From the NCBI RefSeq assembly GCF_001421565.1, contig NZ_LMKQ01000001.1, forward strand, positions 2,694,322-2,758,321: a stretch of 64,000 nucleotides of DNA. Reading direction: 5' to 3'. Below, one piece after another: positions 36,906 to 44,382 of the stretch. Both the position numbers and the translations under genes were made by a program. The stretch comes from Agromyces sp. Leaf222 (GTDB lineage: Bacteria; Actinomycetota; Actinomycetes; Actinomycetales; Microbacteriaceae). The notes beneath the pieces were generated by a model that worked only from the letters and a program-made list of their open reading frames with translations, had not been told where the DNA came from and did not search any database. Positions within the stretch are counted from its first letter, which is position 1, and each line of letters starts with the position of its first letter.

Positions 36906-37793
36906 TCAGGCCATGCGCACGCGCTCGGCCCACGGATCGAGGTGAGCGCTCCGGCCGACGGCAGCGAGGATCGCCTGTTCGACCAGCGTCCAGTCGTGCA
37001 CGACGAGCGCGTAGTCGAATCGGAGCGTCGTGAAGCCGTGGGCCGTCGCCACGGCATCGCGCAGGCGGTCTCGGTGACGGTCATCGGGAGTGTCGTGCCC
37101 CGCCCGACCGTCGACCTCCAGGATCAGCCGGTCGCCGAGTACGAAGTCGACCCGTCCGACACCGGGAACCTCGACTTGCGTGCGAAGTGCCAAGCCCAAT
37201 CGGTGCAGCCGGATGCGGAGCAATGATTCGAGGCCGCTCTCGGCGTCGGTGCCGGCGAGGTCGACGAGCCAGCGTGCCGATTCGGTGATCCGGGCTCGCA
37301 ACTCGTTCCGTGCTCCGACGTCGAGCGCTCCGACGTGGAGCGCCGACTCGAGCGTTGCGAAGAAGGCGTCGTCCCCGAGGCATCCGCGAATCTGGAGGAG
37401 GGCGTCGACGAGGGACACCTCGGTCGCAGTTGGAGTCGGGAGGGCGTTCCAGTGCTGCACGCACGCGCAGCGAGCGTGCTCGCGCGCGTGGCCGTTCGGC
37501 GGGAGCGAGACGTGCACGGTCGAATCGAGCGGCAGCACCCAGAGGCCGCGGAGTCGTGCCACCGACACGCAGGCCAGGACTCCCCCGTGCCGAAGGGCCG
37601 TCCTCGTCGAGGACGGCAGGTCTGCGCTCGCATAGAGGCCGGACCTGACCCGGATCACCTCGCCGGTCACGACGGCGCGTCGCAGCGCTCGCACATCGAG
37701 ACCGAGCTGCGCGACATCGCCACGGCGGACCACGCCGCCGAGCTCGCGAGCCAGTCGGCCGATCTCGCCGGGGGTCCACCGCGGACTTCTCAC
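36906..37793 (-). CDS. DUF559 (Vsr-like endonuclease fold) protein with AbiEi-like N-terminal winged helix
   Basis: A 295-residue protein. Residues 10-55 (VRRGDVAQLGLDVRALRRAVVTGEVIRVRSGLYA) resemble the winged helix of type IV AbiEi antitoxins. Residues 185-285 match DUF559, a Vsr/very-short-patch endonuclease fold: E in ESGLESLL, then VDFVLGDRLILEVDG (Asp 216, Glu 226, Asp 228), then RDRLRDAVATAHGFTTLRF. The PD-(D/E)xK-like acidic residues are kept. Such genes are abundant and scattered in actinobacteria, with function unproven. The start is GTG 37793 with no evident SD. It uses more A/T-ending codons than its neighbours. Palindromes at 36795-36863 and 37893-37959 flank it. Confidence 0.82.
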   Translation of the reverse strand: MRSPRWTPGEIGRLARELGGVVRRGDVAQLGLDVRALRRAVVTGEVIRVRSGLYASADLPSSTRTALRHGGVLACVSVARLRGLWVLPLDSTVHVSLPPNGHAREHARCACVQHWNALPTPTATEVSLVDALLQIRGCLGDDAFFATLESALHVGALDVGARNELRARITESARWLVDLAGTDAESGLESLLRIRLHRLGLALRTQVEVPGVGRVDFVLGDRLILEVDGRAGHDTPDDRHRDRLRDAVATAHGFTTLRFDYALVVHDWTLVEQAILAAVGRSAHLDPWAERVRMA

Positions 37794-37892
37794 AGCGACA
37801 GGCTGGACTGGGCGATCAGCGCGAGACGGGCATCCGCGTCGGGAGCCGGAATCGCGGAGCTCCGGGCCAGCCGGGGAGGACGGGTTCGATTC

Positions 37893-37959
37893 GGCGGATA
37901 TACGATCGGGCTCGCCCTGCCTGCGGCGCGTTTGGCGGCGTGCCGGATCGTATATCCGC
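37893..37959. repeat. palindrome unit 2 (GGATATACGATC type)
   Basis: GCGGATATACGATC (37894-37907) is inverted exactly at 37946-37959 with a 38-base loop. The core equals that of unit 1, and CCGGATCGTATATCCGC is shared. It lies 63 bases beyond the dfrA stop and 100 bases before the DUF559 gene start. Confidence 0.9.
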
Positions 37960-38021
37960 AGTGTTGGGCAGGATCGGAGTGCGGTGGCGGGCTGGGCCGC
38001 CGGCCTTCGGGCGGGCCCGCG

Positions 38022-38609
38022 TCAGGGGCGGCGGTAGGTGACGAAGCGGTAGCGGATGCCGCTCGCCGAGGTGTGCTCGTCGCCGCGCGTCGGCTCGAAC
38101 TCGGGCCCGACGGGCGGCGCGAGCACGTCGCCGTCAGCAGGGCGGAAGGCGCCGTCGGCGTGCCGCAGCTCGGTGACCTCGAGCCGATCGGCGAGGGCGA
38201 GGGTCGAGCCGAACAGCTCGGATCCGCCGATGACCCAGACCCGGTCGACGTCGCCGACGAGGGCGAGGGCCTCGTCGACGGAAGCTGCGGCATCCGCCCC
38301 TTCGACGGCCCAGCCGGCCTGGCGGGTCACGACGACGTTGCGCCGCCCCGGCAGTGGTCGGAACCGCGGGTTCAGGGAGTCCCAGGTCTTGCGGCCCATG
38401 ACGACCGGGGCACCGAGTGTGACGGCCTTGAAGTGCGCGAGGTCTTCTGGCACGTGCCACGGCATGCCGCCGTCGCGACCGATGACGCCGCCCTCGGCCT
38501 CGGCCCAGACGAGCCCGATCGCGGGGCGCGCATCGACGCGGCGGCGGGCCGGGCGAGCCTCGCGGGCCGCGTCGGCCGGAAGCGGCCGGCCCGCGGCATC
38601 CGCACTCAT
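38022..38609 (-). CDS. dfrA: dihydrofolate reductase
   Basis: Regenerates tetrahydrofolate after thymidylate synthesis (195 residues). After an N-terminal extension of about 30 residues comes [31 protein letters not shown] (substrate Asp/Glu region with MPWHVPED), then [10 protein letters not shown] and WVIGGSELF for NADPH. ATG 38609 overlaps the thyA stop (ATGA), so thyA and dfrA are translationally coupled, as their linked folate chemistry would suggest. Target of trimethoprim-type inhibitors by family. Confidence 0.96.
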   Translation of the reverse strand: MSADAAGRPLPADAAREARPARRRVDARPAIGLVWAEAEGGVIGRDGGMPWHVPEDLAHFKAVTLGAPVVMGRKTWDSLNPRFRPLPGRRNVVVTRQAGWAVEGADAAASVDEALALVGDVDRVWVIGGSELFGSTLALADRLEVTELRHADGAFRPADGDVLAPPVGPEFEPTRGDEHTSASGIRYRFVTYRRP

Positions 38610-39415
38610 ACGGCGACGGCGCCGCGGATCGCGGGGTGGTGCTGGTAGCCCTCGACCGCGAAGTCGTCGTACTCGTAGTCGAAGATCGAGTCGGGCCTGC
38701 GGGTGAGCCTGAGCGTGGGGGCCGGGAACGGCTCGCGTTCGAGCTGCGTGCGCACCTGCTCGACGTGGTTGTCGTAGATGTGGCAGTCGCCGCCGGTCCA
38801 GACGAAGTCGCCGACCTCGAGTCCGGTCTGCGCGGCGACCATGTGGGTGAGCAGCGCGTAGGACGCGATGTTGAAGGGCACGCCGAGGAACATGTCGGCG
38901 CTGCGCTGGTAGAGCTGGCAGCTCAGCTTGCCGTCGGCCACGTAGAACTGGAACACCGCGTGGCAGGGTGCGAGGGCCATGTCGGGGATGTCGGCGGGAT
39001 TCCAGGCGGAGACGATGAGGCGCCGCGAGTCGGGGTTGCGGCGGATCTGGTCGACGACCTCGGAGATCTGGTCGATCGTCTCGCCGTTGGCCATGGGCCA
39101 CGAGCGCCACTGCACGCCGTAGACGGGACCGAGCTCGCCGTCGGCGTCGGCCCATTCGTCCCAGATGGTGACGCCGTTCTCGCGCAGCCAGCCGACGTTG
39201 GACTCGCCGCGGAGGAACCAGAGCAGTTCGTAGGCGATCGACTTGAAGTGCACGCGCTTGGTCGTCACGAGTGGGAACCCCTCGGCGAGGTCGAACCGCA
39301 ACTGGCGCCCGAACACGCTCGTGGTGCCCGTGCCGGTGCGGTCGGTCTTGCGCGTGCCGTGCTCGAGCACGTCGCGCAGGAGGTCTTCGTACGGGGTGCT
39401 GATCGTCTCGGACAT
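38606..39415 (-). CDS. thyA: thymidylate synthase
   Basis: Classical ThyA (269 residues), methylating dUMP with methylene-THF. The catalytic Cys is in [13 protein letters not shown] (Cys 151). [33 protein letters not shown] and GDCHIYDNH are the standard motifs. ATG 39415 follows TAGCAT by 7 bases, indicating a leaderless start; longer readings upstream are not supported. Head of the thyA-dfrA operon. Confidence 0.98.
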   Translation of the reverse strand: MSETISTPYEDLLRDVLEHGTRKTDRTGTGTTSVFGRQLRFDLAEGFPLVTTKRVHFKSIAYELLWFLRGESNVGWLRENGVTIWDEWADADGELGPVYGVQWRSWPMANGETIDQISEVVDQIRRNPDSRRLIVSAWNPADIPDMALAPCHAVFQFYVADGKLSCQLYQRSADMFLGVPFNIASYALLTHMVAAQTGLEVGDFVWTGGDCHIYDNHVEQVRTQLEREPFPAPTLRLTRRPDSIFDYEYDDFAVEGYQHHPAIRGAVAV

Positions 39416-39422
39416 CGCATCG

Positions 39423-39428
39423 ATGCTA
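39423..39428 (-). promoter_or_regulatory. -10 box of thyA, leaderless
   Basis: TAGCAT on the minus strand with a 7-base spacer to the thyA ATG. Confidence 0.5.
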
Positions 39429-39559
39429 TCCCGCCCGGCCGACATCGAGTCCGATTTCGCGCACGGCGTGGGTGCGGATGCCGCGCGGCGGCGCCCGTGC
39501 GCACGGCGGGTCGACGCGTCATCCGTCGTCACACTCGACCCGCCGTTCCGGGGCGCTCG

Positions 39560-39565
39560 TACCCT
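39560..39565 (+). promoter_or_regulatory. -10 box of the thioredoxin-like gene
   Basis: TACCCT with a 6-base spacer to ATG 39572 and no SD. Confidence 0.45.
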
Positions 39566-39571
39566 TGGCGC

Positions 39572-40030
39572 ATGGACTGGCAGGCAGCGCTCATCGTGGG
39601 CCTCGGGCTGCCGGCGATCGCGACCGTCGTCGGCCTCGTCTGGCGGGCCCGCACCGGTCGGGTCAGGGCGACGAAGACGGATGCCGCGGCCACGCGCAGC
39701 TCGTCGGCCGCCGCCCTCGGGCTCGACGACGCCGACCTCGGCGCCGCCGCCACGCTCGTGCAGTTCTCGACGGAGTTCTGCAGCCGCTGCCCGTCGACGG
39801 CGCGTCAGCTCACCGCGGTCGCCGACGGGTACGAGGGAGTGCGGCACATCGAGATCGACCTCACGCACCGCGCCGACCTCGCCGACCGGTTCCACGTCCG
39901 GCAGACGCCGACGACGCTGATCCTCCGCGCCGACGGCACCACGACCGCGCGCATCGGCGGAGTCCCCCGCCTGGCGGCCGTCCGCACCCACCTCGAGACC
40001 ATCACCCGGAGTCCCCATGTCGCATCCTGA
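39572..40030 (+). CDS. membrane-anchored thioredoxin-like protein
   Basis: A 152-residue protein. An N-terminal helix ([20 protein letters not shown]) is followed by a thioredoxin fold with the dithiol FCSRCP (Cys 70 and 73) and the cis-Pro region [12 protein letters not shown]. The CSRC motif differs from the usual WCGPC, so its redox potential may differ. TACCCT lies 6 bases before the ATG, a leaderless start. It overlaps the following DUF4395 gene by 14 bases, so the two are likely partners. Orientation (fold inside or outside) is not certain. Confidence 0.85.
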   Translation: MDWQAALIVGLGLPAIATVVGLVWRARTGRVRATKTDAAATRSSSAAALGLDDADLGAAATLVQFSTEFCSRCPSTARQLTAVADGYEGVRHIEIDLTHRADLADRFHVRQTPTTLILRADGTTTARIGGVPRLAAVRTHLETITRSPHVAS

Positions 40031-40529
40031 ATCCGTCGAATCCGCCACCGGCACCGGCACCGGCACCCGCACCACCACCGGGGCGCCCGCCGGCATCGAT
40101 CCCCGCGCACCGCGGTTCTCGGCGGCGATCACGGCCGTGCTCCTGCTGGCGGTCGTCGTGCTCTCGGTCGCCGGCGCGACCGTCGCCGCATGGGCGCTGC
40201 TCACCGTACTCTCCGCGATCTTCCTCTGGGGCGCGGTCGCCGGCGTGAAGCGGCATCCGTTCGGCGCGATCTACCGCACATTCGTGCGGCCCCGCCTCGC
40301 CCCGCCGAGCGAGCTCGAGGACCCGCGTCCGCCGACGTTCGCCCAGCTCGTGGGCTTCATCGTGACGATCGTCGGCGTCGTGCTGGGGCTCCTCGGCGTC
40401 GAGTACGCCGTGGCGATCGCGGCCGGCTTCGCCTTCATCGCGGCGTTCCTGAACGCGGTCTTCGACTACTGCCTCGGCTGCCAGATCTACCTGCTGCTCG
40501 TGCGCGCACGGATCGTGCAGCGCGCCTGA
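40017..40529 (+). CDS. DUF4395 membrane protein
   Basis: A 170-residue membrane protein with about four helices and a Thr/Gly-rich N-terminal tail. The conserved [12 protein letters not shown] near the C-terminus has a CxxC (Cys 152 and 155) beside a membrane helix. DUF4395 proteins are regularly found beside thioredoxin-like or sulfurtransferase genes, and here the gene overlaps one by 14 bases. A dithiol relay between the two CxxC motifs is a reasonable inference; the family function is unproven. Confidence 0.87.
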   Translation: MSHPESVESATGTGTGTRTTTGAPAGIDPRAPRFSAAITAVLLLAVVVLSVAGATVAAWALLTVLSAIFLWGAVAGVKRHPFGAIYRTFVRPRLAPPSELEDPRPPTFAQLVGFIVTIVGVVLGLLGVEYAVAIAAGFAFIAAFLNAVFDYCLGCQIYLLLVRARIVQRA

Positions 40530-40571
40530 CATCCGCGCGGCGGAGGCCTGCCGCTCGACACCCCTGCGGGT

Positions 40572-40577
40572 TAGGCT
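40572..40577 (+). promoter_or_regulatory. candidate -10 of the OsmC gene
   Basis: TAGGCT gives a leader of about 22 bases that includes the strong SD GAGGAGGA before ATG 40606. Confidence 0.4.
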
Positions 40578-40605
40578 GAGGGTTCCGGCTCGACGAGGAG
40601 GACCC

Positions 40606-41031
40606 ATGGCCGTCACGAGTGAATCGACCACCGTCTGGACCGGCACCCTCACCGAAGGCTCGGGCACGACGAAGCTCGATTCCTCCGGGGTTGCCGAGTT
40701 CCCCGTGAACTGGCGGGCACGCTCCGCGGGCGAGGCCGGCACCACGAATCCCGAGGAGCTGCTCGGTGCGGCGCATTCGGCCTGCTACTCGATGGCGCTC
40801 GCGCACGCGCTGACCGGCGCCGGGCACGCACCCGAGTCGATCCAGACGACCGCGGCGGTCACGTTCGAGGCCGGTCGCGGCGTGCTCGGCAGCCACCTGC
40901 TCGTGAGCGCACGGGTTCCCGGCCTCACCGAATCGGAGTTCGAGACCTTCGCCGAGGACGCGAAGGCGAACTGCCCGATCTCCCAGGCCCTCGCGGGCAT
41001 CCCGATCACGATCGAAGCCGAACTCGCCTGA
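40606..41031 (+). CDS. OsmC-family peroxidase
   Basis: A 141-residue thiol peroxidase of the OsmC/Ohr superfamily, reducing organic peroxides. The two catalytic cysteines are in AHSACYSMALA (Cys 60) and ANCPISQAL (Cys 123), and the conserved N-terminal GTLTEGSGTTKLDS is present. It closely resembles the actinobacterial OsmC rather than Ohr. Strong SD GAGGAGGA. It lies between the thioredoxin/DUF4395 pair and the epimerase-like gene, in the same direction. Confidence 0.93.
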   Translation: MAVTSESTTVWTGTLTEGSGTTKLDSSGVAEFPVNWRARSAGEAGTTNPEELLGAAHSACYSMALAHALTGAGHAPESIQTTAAVTFEAGRGVLGSHLLVSARVPGLTESEFETFAEDAKANCPISQALAGIPITIEAELA

Positions 41032-41032
41032 C

Positions 41033-41935
41033 GTGCGCGTGCTCATCGCCGGCGCGTCCGGCTTCATCGGCACGACACTCGTCGAACGCCTCGCCGCGGC
41101 GGGGCACGAGGTCATGCGCCTCGTGCGCCGGCGAACGGAGTCGCCCGAGGAGGTGACCTGGTCGCCCGCGGCGGGCATCATCGACTTCACGATCATGGAT
41201 CGCGTCGACGCCGTGATCAACCTGTCCGGCGCCTCGCTCTCGCACCTGCCATGGACGAAGTCATACCGCGGCGAGATCCTCGAGTCGCGCGTGAGCGCCA
41301 CGCGCACCCTCGCCGATGCGATGCGAAAGGCGCGCACTCCCCCCGCGGTGTTCCTCAGCGGATCGGCCGTCGGCTACTACGGCAACCGGCCGGGCGAACT
41401 GCTCACCGAGGCGGCTCCCGCCGGCAACGGGTTCCTCGCCGACATCGTGGCGCGCTGGGAGAAGGCGGCCGCACTCGCCCCGCACGAGACGCGCACCGTG
41501 AACCTGCGCACCGGTCTCGTGATCGGGCGCGGCGGCGCGATGAAGCCGGTCGGCCTGCTCACGAAGCTCGGCGTCTCGGCGCGGCTCGGCACCGGTGGCC
41601 AGCACTGGCCGTGGATCGCGCTCGACGACGAGGTGGCGGCGATCATGCACCTGCTCGACTCGCCGCTCGTCGGGCCCGTCAACATCGTCGGACCGACCCC
41701 GGCGACGGCCGATCGCGTGATGAGCGCGATGGCGCAGCAGATGCATCGGCCGTATTCGCTCGCGGTGCCCGAGCGCGTGCTCGAGGCGGCGTTGGGTCAG
41801 GCCGCCGACGACCTGCTGCTCGCGAGCGCGAAGGTCGTTCCGCACCGACTCGTCGACGACGGGTTCGCGTTCGCCCACGAGACCGTGGAGTCCGCGATCG
41901 AGGCGATGCTCAGCTCGCCCGCTCGAGCTCGATAG
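41033..41935 (+). CDS. TIGR01777-family epimerase-like protein
   Basis: A 300-residue extended SDR (YfcH/SDR39U1 type). The nucleotide-binding GASGFIGTTLVERLAAAGHEV is at the N-terminus, VINLSGASLS follows, and SGSAVGYYGNRPGELLTEAAPAGNGFL holds the Tyr-containing active site in modified form. The C-terminal domain (DUF1731-like) includes VPERVLEAALGQAADDLLLASAKVVPHRL. The GTG start lies one base after the osmC stop. Family function is unknown. Its 3' end overlaps the convergent TPR gene by 26 bases. Confidence 0.92.
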   Translation: MRVLIAGASGFIGTTLVERLAAAGHEVMRLVRRRTESPEEVTWSPAAGIIDFTIMDRVDAVINLSGASLSHLPWTKSYRGEILESRVSATRTLADAMRKARTPPAVFLSGSAVGYYGNRPGELLTEAAPAGNGFLADIVARWEKAAALAPHETRTVNLRTGLVIGRGGAMKPVGLLTKLGVSARLGTGGQHWPWIALDDEVAAIMHLLDSPLVGPVNIVGPTPATADRVMSAMAQQMHRPYSLAVPERVLEAALGQAADDLLLASAKVVPHRLVDDGFAFAHETVESAIEAMLSSPARAR

Positions 41936-42359
41936 CCCGCCGCACGGCCTGACGCGCACGCCGGCGGTCGCCTGCCGCGTCGTACGCCATGCCGAGGCGC
42001 ATCCACGCCCGCCAGGAGTCGGGCTCGGCCTCCGCCTCGGCGCGGAACCGGTCGAACTCGGCGTCGGCCGATGCGCGCACGGCCCGGCCGCTCGCCGTGG
42101 TGTCGATGCCGAGATCGGTCGCGCCCTCGGCCTCGAGGCGCTTCACGAGCCGCTGCGAGCGGATGCCGAACGAGAGTTCGCGCCAGATCGCCCACGCGGC
42201 GATGATCGGGAGCACGATCAGGGCGATACCGATGCCGATCGCGACGGGTTCGCCGGTCGCGGCGAACTGCACGGCCCGCCATCCGACGAGGGCGACGTAC
42301 ACGGCGAGCAGTACGGCCATCGAGATGGCGCCGACCTTCGCGCTCATGCGACGCGCCAC
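41910..42359 (-). CDS. membrane protein with a TPR-like C-terminus
   Basis: A 149-residue protein with two N-terminal membrane helices (VGAISMAVLLAVYVALVGW and VAIGIGIALIVLPIIAAW), then a soluble tail ending in DSWRAWMRLGMAYDAAGDRRRARQAVRRAIEL, one TPR repeat. Function unknown; it resembles the small tetratricopeptide membrane proteins found beside dapB in actinobacteria. GTG 42359 is taken as start; ATG 42347 is equally possible. Its 3' end overlaps the convergent epimerase-like gene. Confidence 0.82.
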   Translation of the reverse strand: MARRMSAKVGAISMAVLLAVYVALVGWRAVQFAATGEPVAIGIGIALIVLPIIAAWAIWRELSFGIRSQRLVKRLEAEGATDLGIDTTASGRAVRASADAEFDRFRAEAEAEPDSWRAWMRLGMAYDAAGDRRRARQAVRRAIELERAS

Positions 42360-42372
42360 GCCGCGGAGGCGG

Positions 42373-43152
42373 TCACTCTGCGACCGCGGCGGCAGCGGCC
42401 GGAACCGTCGCGCCGGGCAGGTCGAGCCCGAGCAGCACGCCGAGGCCGACGGTCACGCCGGTCGACTCTGGCGCCCGGCGGAGTGCCAGCAGGATGCCGG
42501 CCTCGTAGGAGCTCGGCGAGAGCGTCGAGTGCGCGATCGTGAGCGTCTCGCCGTCGCCGCCGAGCACGACGCGCTGCTCGGCGAGCAGGCCCGACATGCG
42601 CAGGCTGTGCACCGGAACGCCGGAGACGAGCTGGCCGCGAGCACGCTGGTCGGCGTGGGGGGCACCGACGGGCCCCGCAGCGGCGCGCGCCTCGCCGATG
42701 AGCTCGGCCGTGCGCACCGCCGTGCCGGAGGGCGAGTCGACCTTGCCGGCGTGGTGCGCCTCGACGATCTCGATGGAGTCGAACCAGGGCGCCGCGAGCG
42801 CCGCGAACGCGGTGCCGAGCGTGCTGCCGATGGAGAAGTTCGGGATGAACAGCACCGCGCCGGCCTCGTCGTGGCCGCGCACGAAGCGCTCGATGTCGGC
42901 GATGCGGTCGGACGACCAGCCAGAGGTGCCGACGACGATCGGGATGCCGGCGCCCGCGGCGAATTCGACGATGCCCGCGCTCGCGGCGGGGTGCGTGACG
43001 TCGAGCACGACGTCGGCTCCGAGCATCTCGTCGAGCTCGGACGTCGACGACAGCGCCGCATGCAGTTCGAGGTCTTCTGCGGCCTCGACGAGTGCGAGTG
43101 CCAGCTTGCCCATTTTGCCCGTGGCCCCGGCCACGGCGACCCGTATCGTCAC
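42373..43152 (-). CDS. dapB: 4-hydroxy-tetrahydrodipicolinate reductase
   Basis: Second dap-branch step of lysine/DAP synthesis (259 residues). VAVAGATGKMGKLAL binds NAD(P)H; VVLDVTHPAAS and VVGTSGW follow; the substrate motif is EAHHAGKVDSPSGTA with the catalytic His and Lys. The GTG start follows TAGGCT by 7 bases, so it is probably leaderless. It shares a 38-base divergent promoter region with the acetyltransferase at 43191. Confidence 0.97.
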   Translation of the reverse strand: MTIRVAVAGATGKMGKLALALVEAAEDLELHAALSSTSELDEMLGADVVLDVTHPAASAGIVEFAAGAGIPIVVGTSGWSSDRIADIERFVRGHDEAGAVLFIPNFSIGSTLGTAFAALAAPWFDSIEIVEAHHAGKVDSPSGTAVRTAELIGEARAAAGPVGAPHADQRARGQLVSGVPVHSLRMSGLLAEQRVVLGGDGETLTIAHSTLSPSSYEAGILLALRRAPESTGVTVGLGVLLGLDLPGATVPAAAAAVAE

Positions 43153-43159
43153 GTGCTTC

Positions 43160-43165
43160 AGCCTA
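43160..43165 (-). promoter_or_regulatory. -10 box of dapB, leaderless
   Basis: TAGGCT on the minus strand with a 7-base spacer to GTG 43152. It is mirrored by an identical -10 for the divergent gene at 43178-43183. Confidence 0.5.
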
Positions 43166-43177
43166 CCAAGCGCCGAT

Positions 43178-43183
43178 TAGGCT
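43178..43183 (+). promoter_or_regulatory. -10 box of the divergent acetyltransferase
   Basis: TAGGCT with a 7-base spacer to ATG 43191. Two back-to-back leaderless promoters share 38 bases with dapB, so their -35 regions must overlap the other gene. Confidence 0.5.
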
Positions 43184-43190
43184 GGGCCGC

Positions 43191-43730
43191 ATGCAGTTCC
43201 GAGCGGTGCCGGTCAGCGGCCCAGAGGCCAACGGCATGCTCACCGCGTATTTCGCCGAGCGTGCAGCCGGGTTCCCCGCCGAGCAGGGCGAGTACCGTCC
43301 GACCTTTCCCGTCGATGCTGCGTTCACGCCGCCCGACGGCGTGTTCCTCATCGTCGACGCCGAGCACGCCGAGCACGCCGATCCCGCCGAGCACGACCAC
43401 GGCAGCGGGTCGGATGCCGCGGGCACGACGGGCATCGGCTGCGGCGGCATCCGGCGCATCGATGCCGACCCCGCGACGGGGCTCGTGCGCTACGAGGTCA
43501 AGCACCTCTGGTTGACGGATGCCGCGCGCGGCCGCGGCGCCGGCCGCGCGCTGCTCGTCGAGCTCGAGCGCCGTGCCCGAGAGTTCGGCGCCGAGGAGCT
43601 CGTGCTCGACACGAACGCGAGCCTCGCCGCCGCCGGCGGGCTCTACCGCTCGAGCGGATTCGTCGAGGTCGCGCCCTACAACGACAACCCGAACGCGACG
43701 ACCTGGTTCGCCAAGCGGCTGCTCGGCTGA
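43191..43730 (+). CDS. GNAT-family N-acetyltransferase
   Basis: A 179-residue acetyltransferase. VKHLWLTDAARGRGAGRALLVELERRA is the acetyl-CoA-binding motif A, and LVLDTNASLAAAGGLYRSSGFVEV is motif B. A His/Ala/Glu-rich loop (AEHAEHADPAEHDHGSGS) interrupts the core and looks recently expanded. ATG 43191 follows TAGGCT by 7 bases. Substrate unknown. Confidence 0.9.
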   Translation: MQFRAVPVSGPEANGMLTAYFAERAAGFPAEQGEYRPTFPVDAAFTPPDGVFLIVDAEHAEHADPAEHDHGSGSDAAGTTGIGCGGIRRIDADPATGLVRYEVKHLWLTDAARGRGAGRALLVELERRAREFGAEELVLDTNASLAAAGGLYRSSGFVEVAPYNDNPNATTWFAKRLLG

Positions 43731-43750
43731 GACGGGGCGTCGCCGCCGCG

Positions 43751-44353
43751 TCAGACGGCGAAGGGCTCCGGAAGGCCGGTGCGCAGCTCGAACGGCAGGT
43801 GCGAGAGGTCGTTGTGCACGACGAGGTTCCAGGGGCGGCCGGACTTCTGGGTGAGCACGGTGAGGCCGCAGTTCGCCTGGTTGATCGAGAGCCAGCGCCA
43901 GTCGGGGGCGCTCAGCGCCTCGCGCACGAACCAGCCGATGACGAAATTATGGGTGATGAGCAGGTCGTGGCGGTCGTCGCGGTGCGAGCGGAGGAACTCG
44001 GCCGCCGCGTCTTCCATCTGGGCGGTGCCGGCCTCGATCTCGGCCTCGGTCACGGACCCGAAGAACGCGTCGTAGGCCTTGGGGGTCGCCGGCGCGGGGC
44101 CGGACGGGATGCAGTCGAAGAGCAGGGCCGACGGCTCGGGCGAGAGCGACGGCATCTTGGCGGCGATGATCTCGGCGGTCTCGGTCGCGCGCTGCAGCGG
44201 CGAATGCCAGGCGTTGTCGAACGGGATGCCGCCGAGTCGCTCGCCGAGCAGCTCGGCCTGCCGTCGCCCGCGCGGCGACAGAGGCCCGTCCTGCATGCCG
44301 TGTTCGGCGTCGAGCTGTTCGCCGTGGCGGACGAGGTAGAGGTGGTGGGGCAC
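43751..44353 (-). CDS. histidine phosphatase (phosphoglycerate mutase-like)
   Basis: A 200-residue branch-1 histidine phosphatase. LYLVRHGEQ carries the phospho-accepting His; SPLQRATETAEII and LLITHNFVIGWF carry the second active-site residues. Likely a broad phosphatase or mutase. The GTG at 44353 follows AGGAA by 8 bases. It lies 29 bases after the M16 protease gene in the same direction. Confidence 0.9.
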   Translation of the reverse strand: MPHHLYLVRHGEQLDAEHGMQDGPLSPRGRRQAELLGERLGGIPFDNAWHSPLQRATETAEIIAAKMPSLSPEPSALLFDCIPSGPAPATPKAYDAFFGSVTEAEIEAGTAQMEDAAAEFLRSHRDDRHDLLITHNFVIGWFVREALSAPDWRWLSINQANCGLTVLTQKSGRPWNLVVHNDLSHLPFELRTGLPEPFAV

Positions 44354-44382
44354 GATGGGCTTCCTGTGCTGTTTCGGCCGGC

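Noticed and set aside
36906..37793. Calling the DUF559 gene half of a proven type IV toxin-antitoxin pair
   Set aside because: There is no AbiEii-like toxin gene beside it; only the N-terminal winged helix resembles AbiEi.
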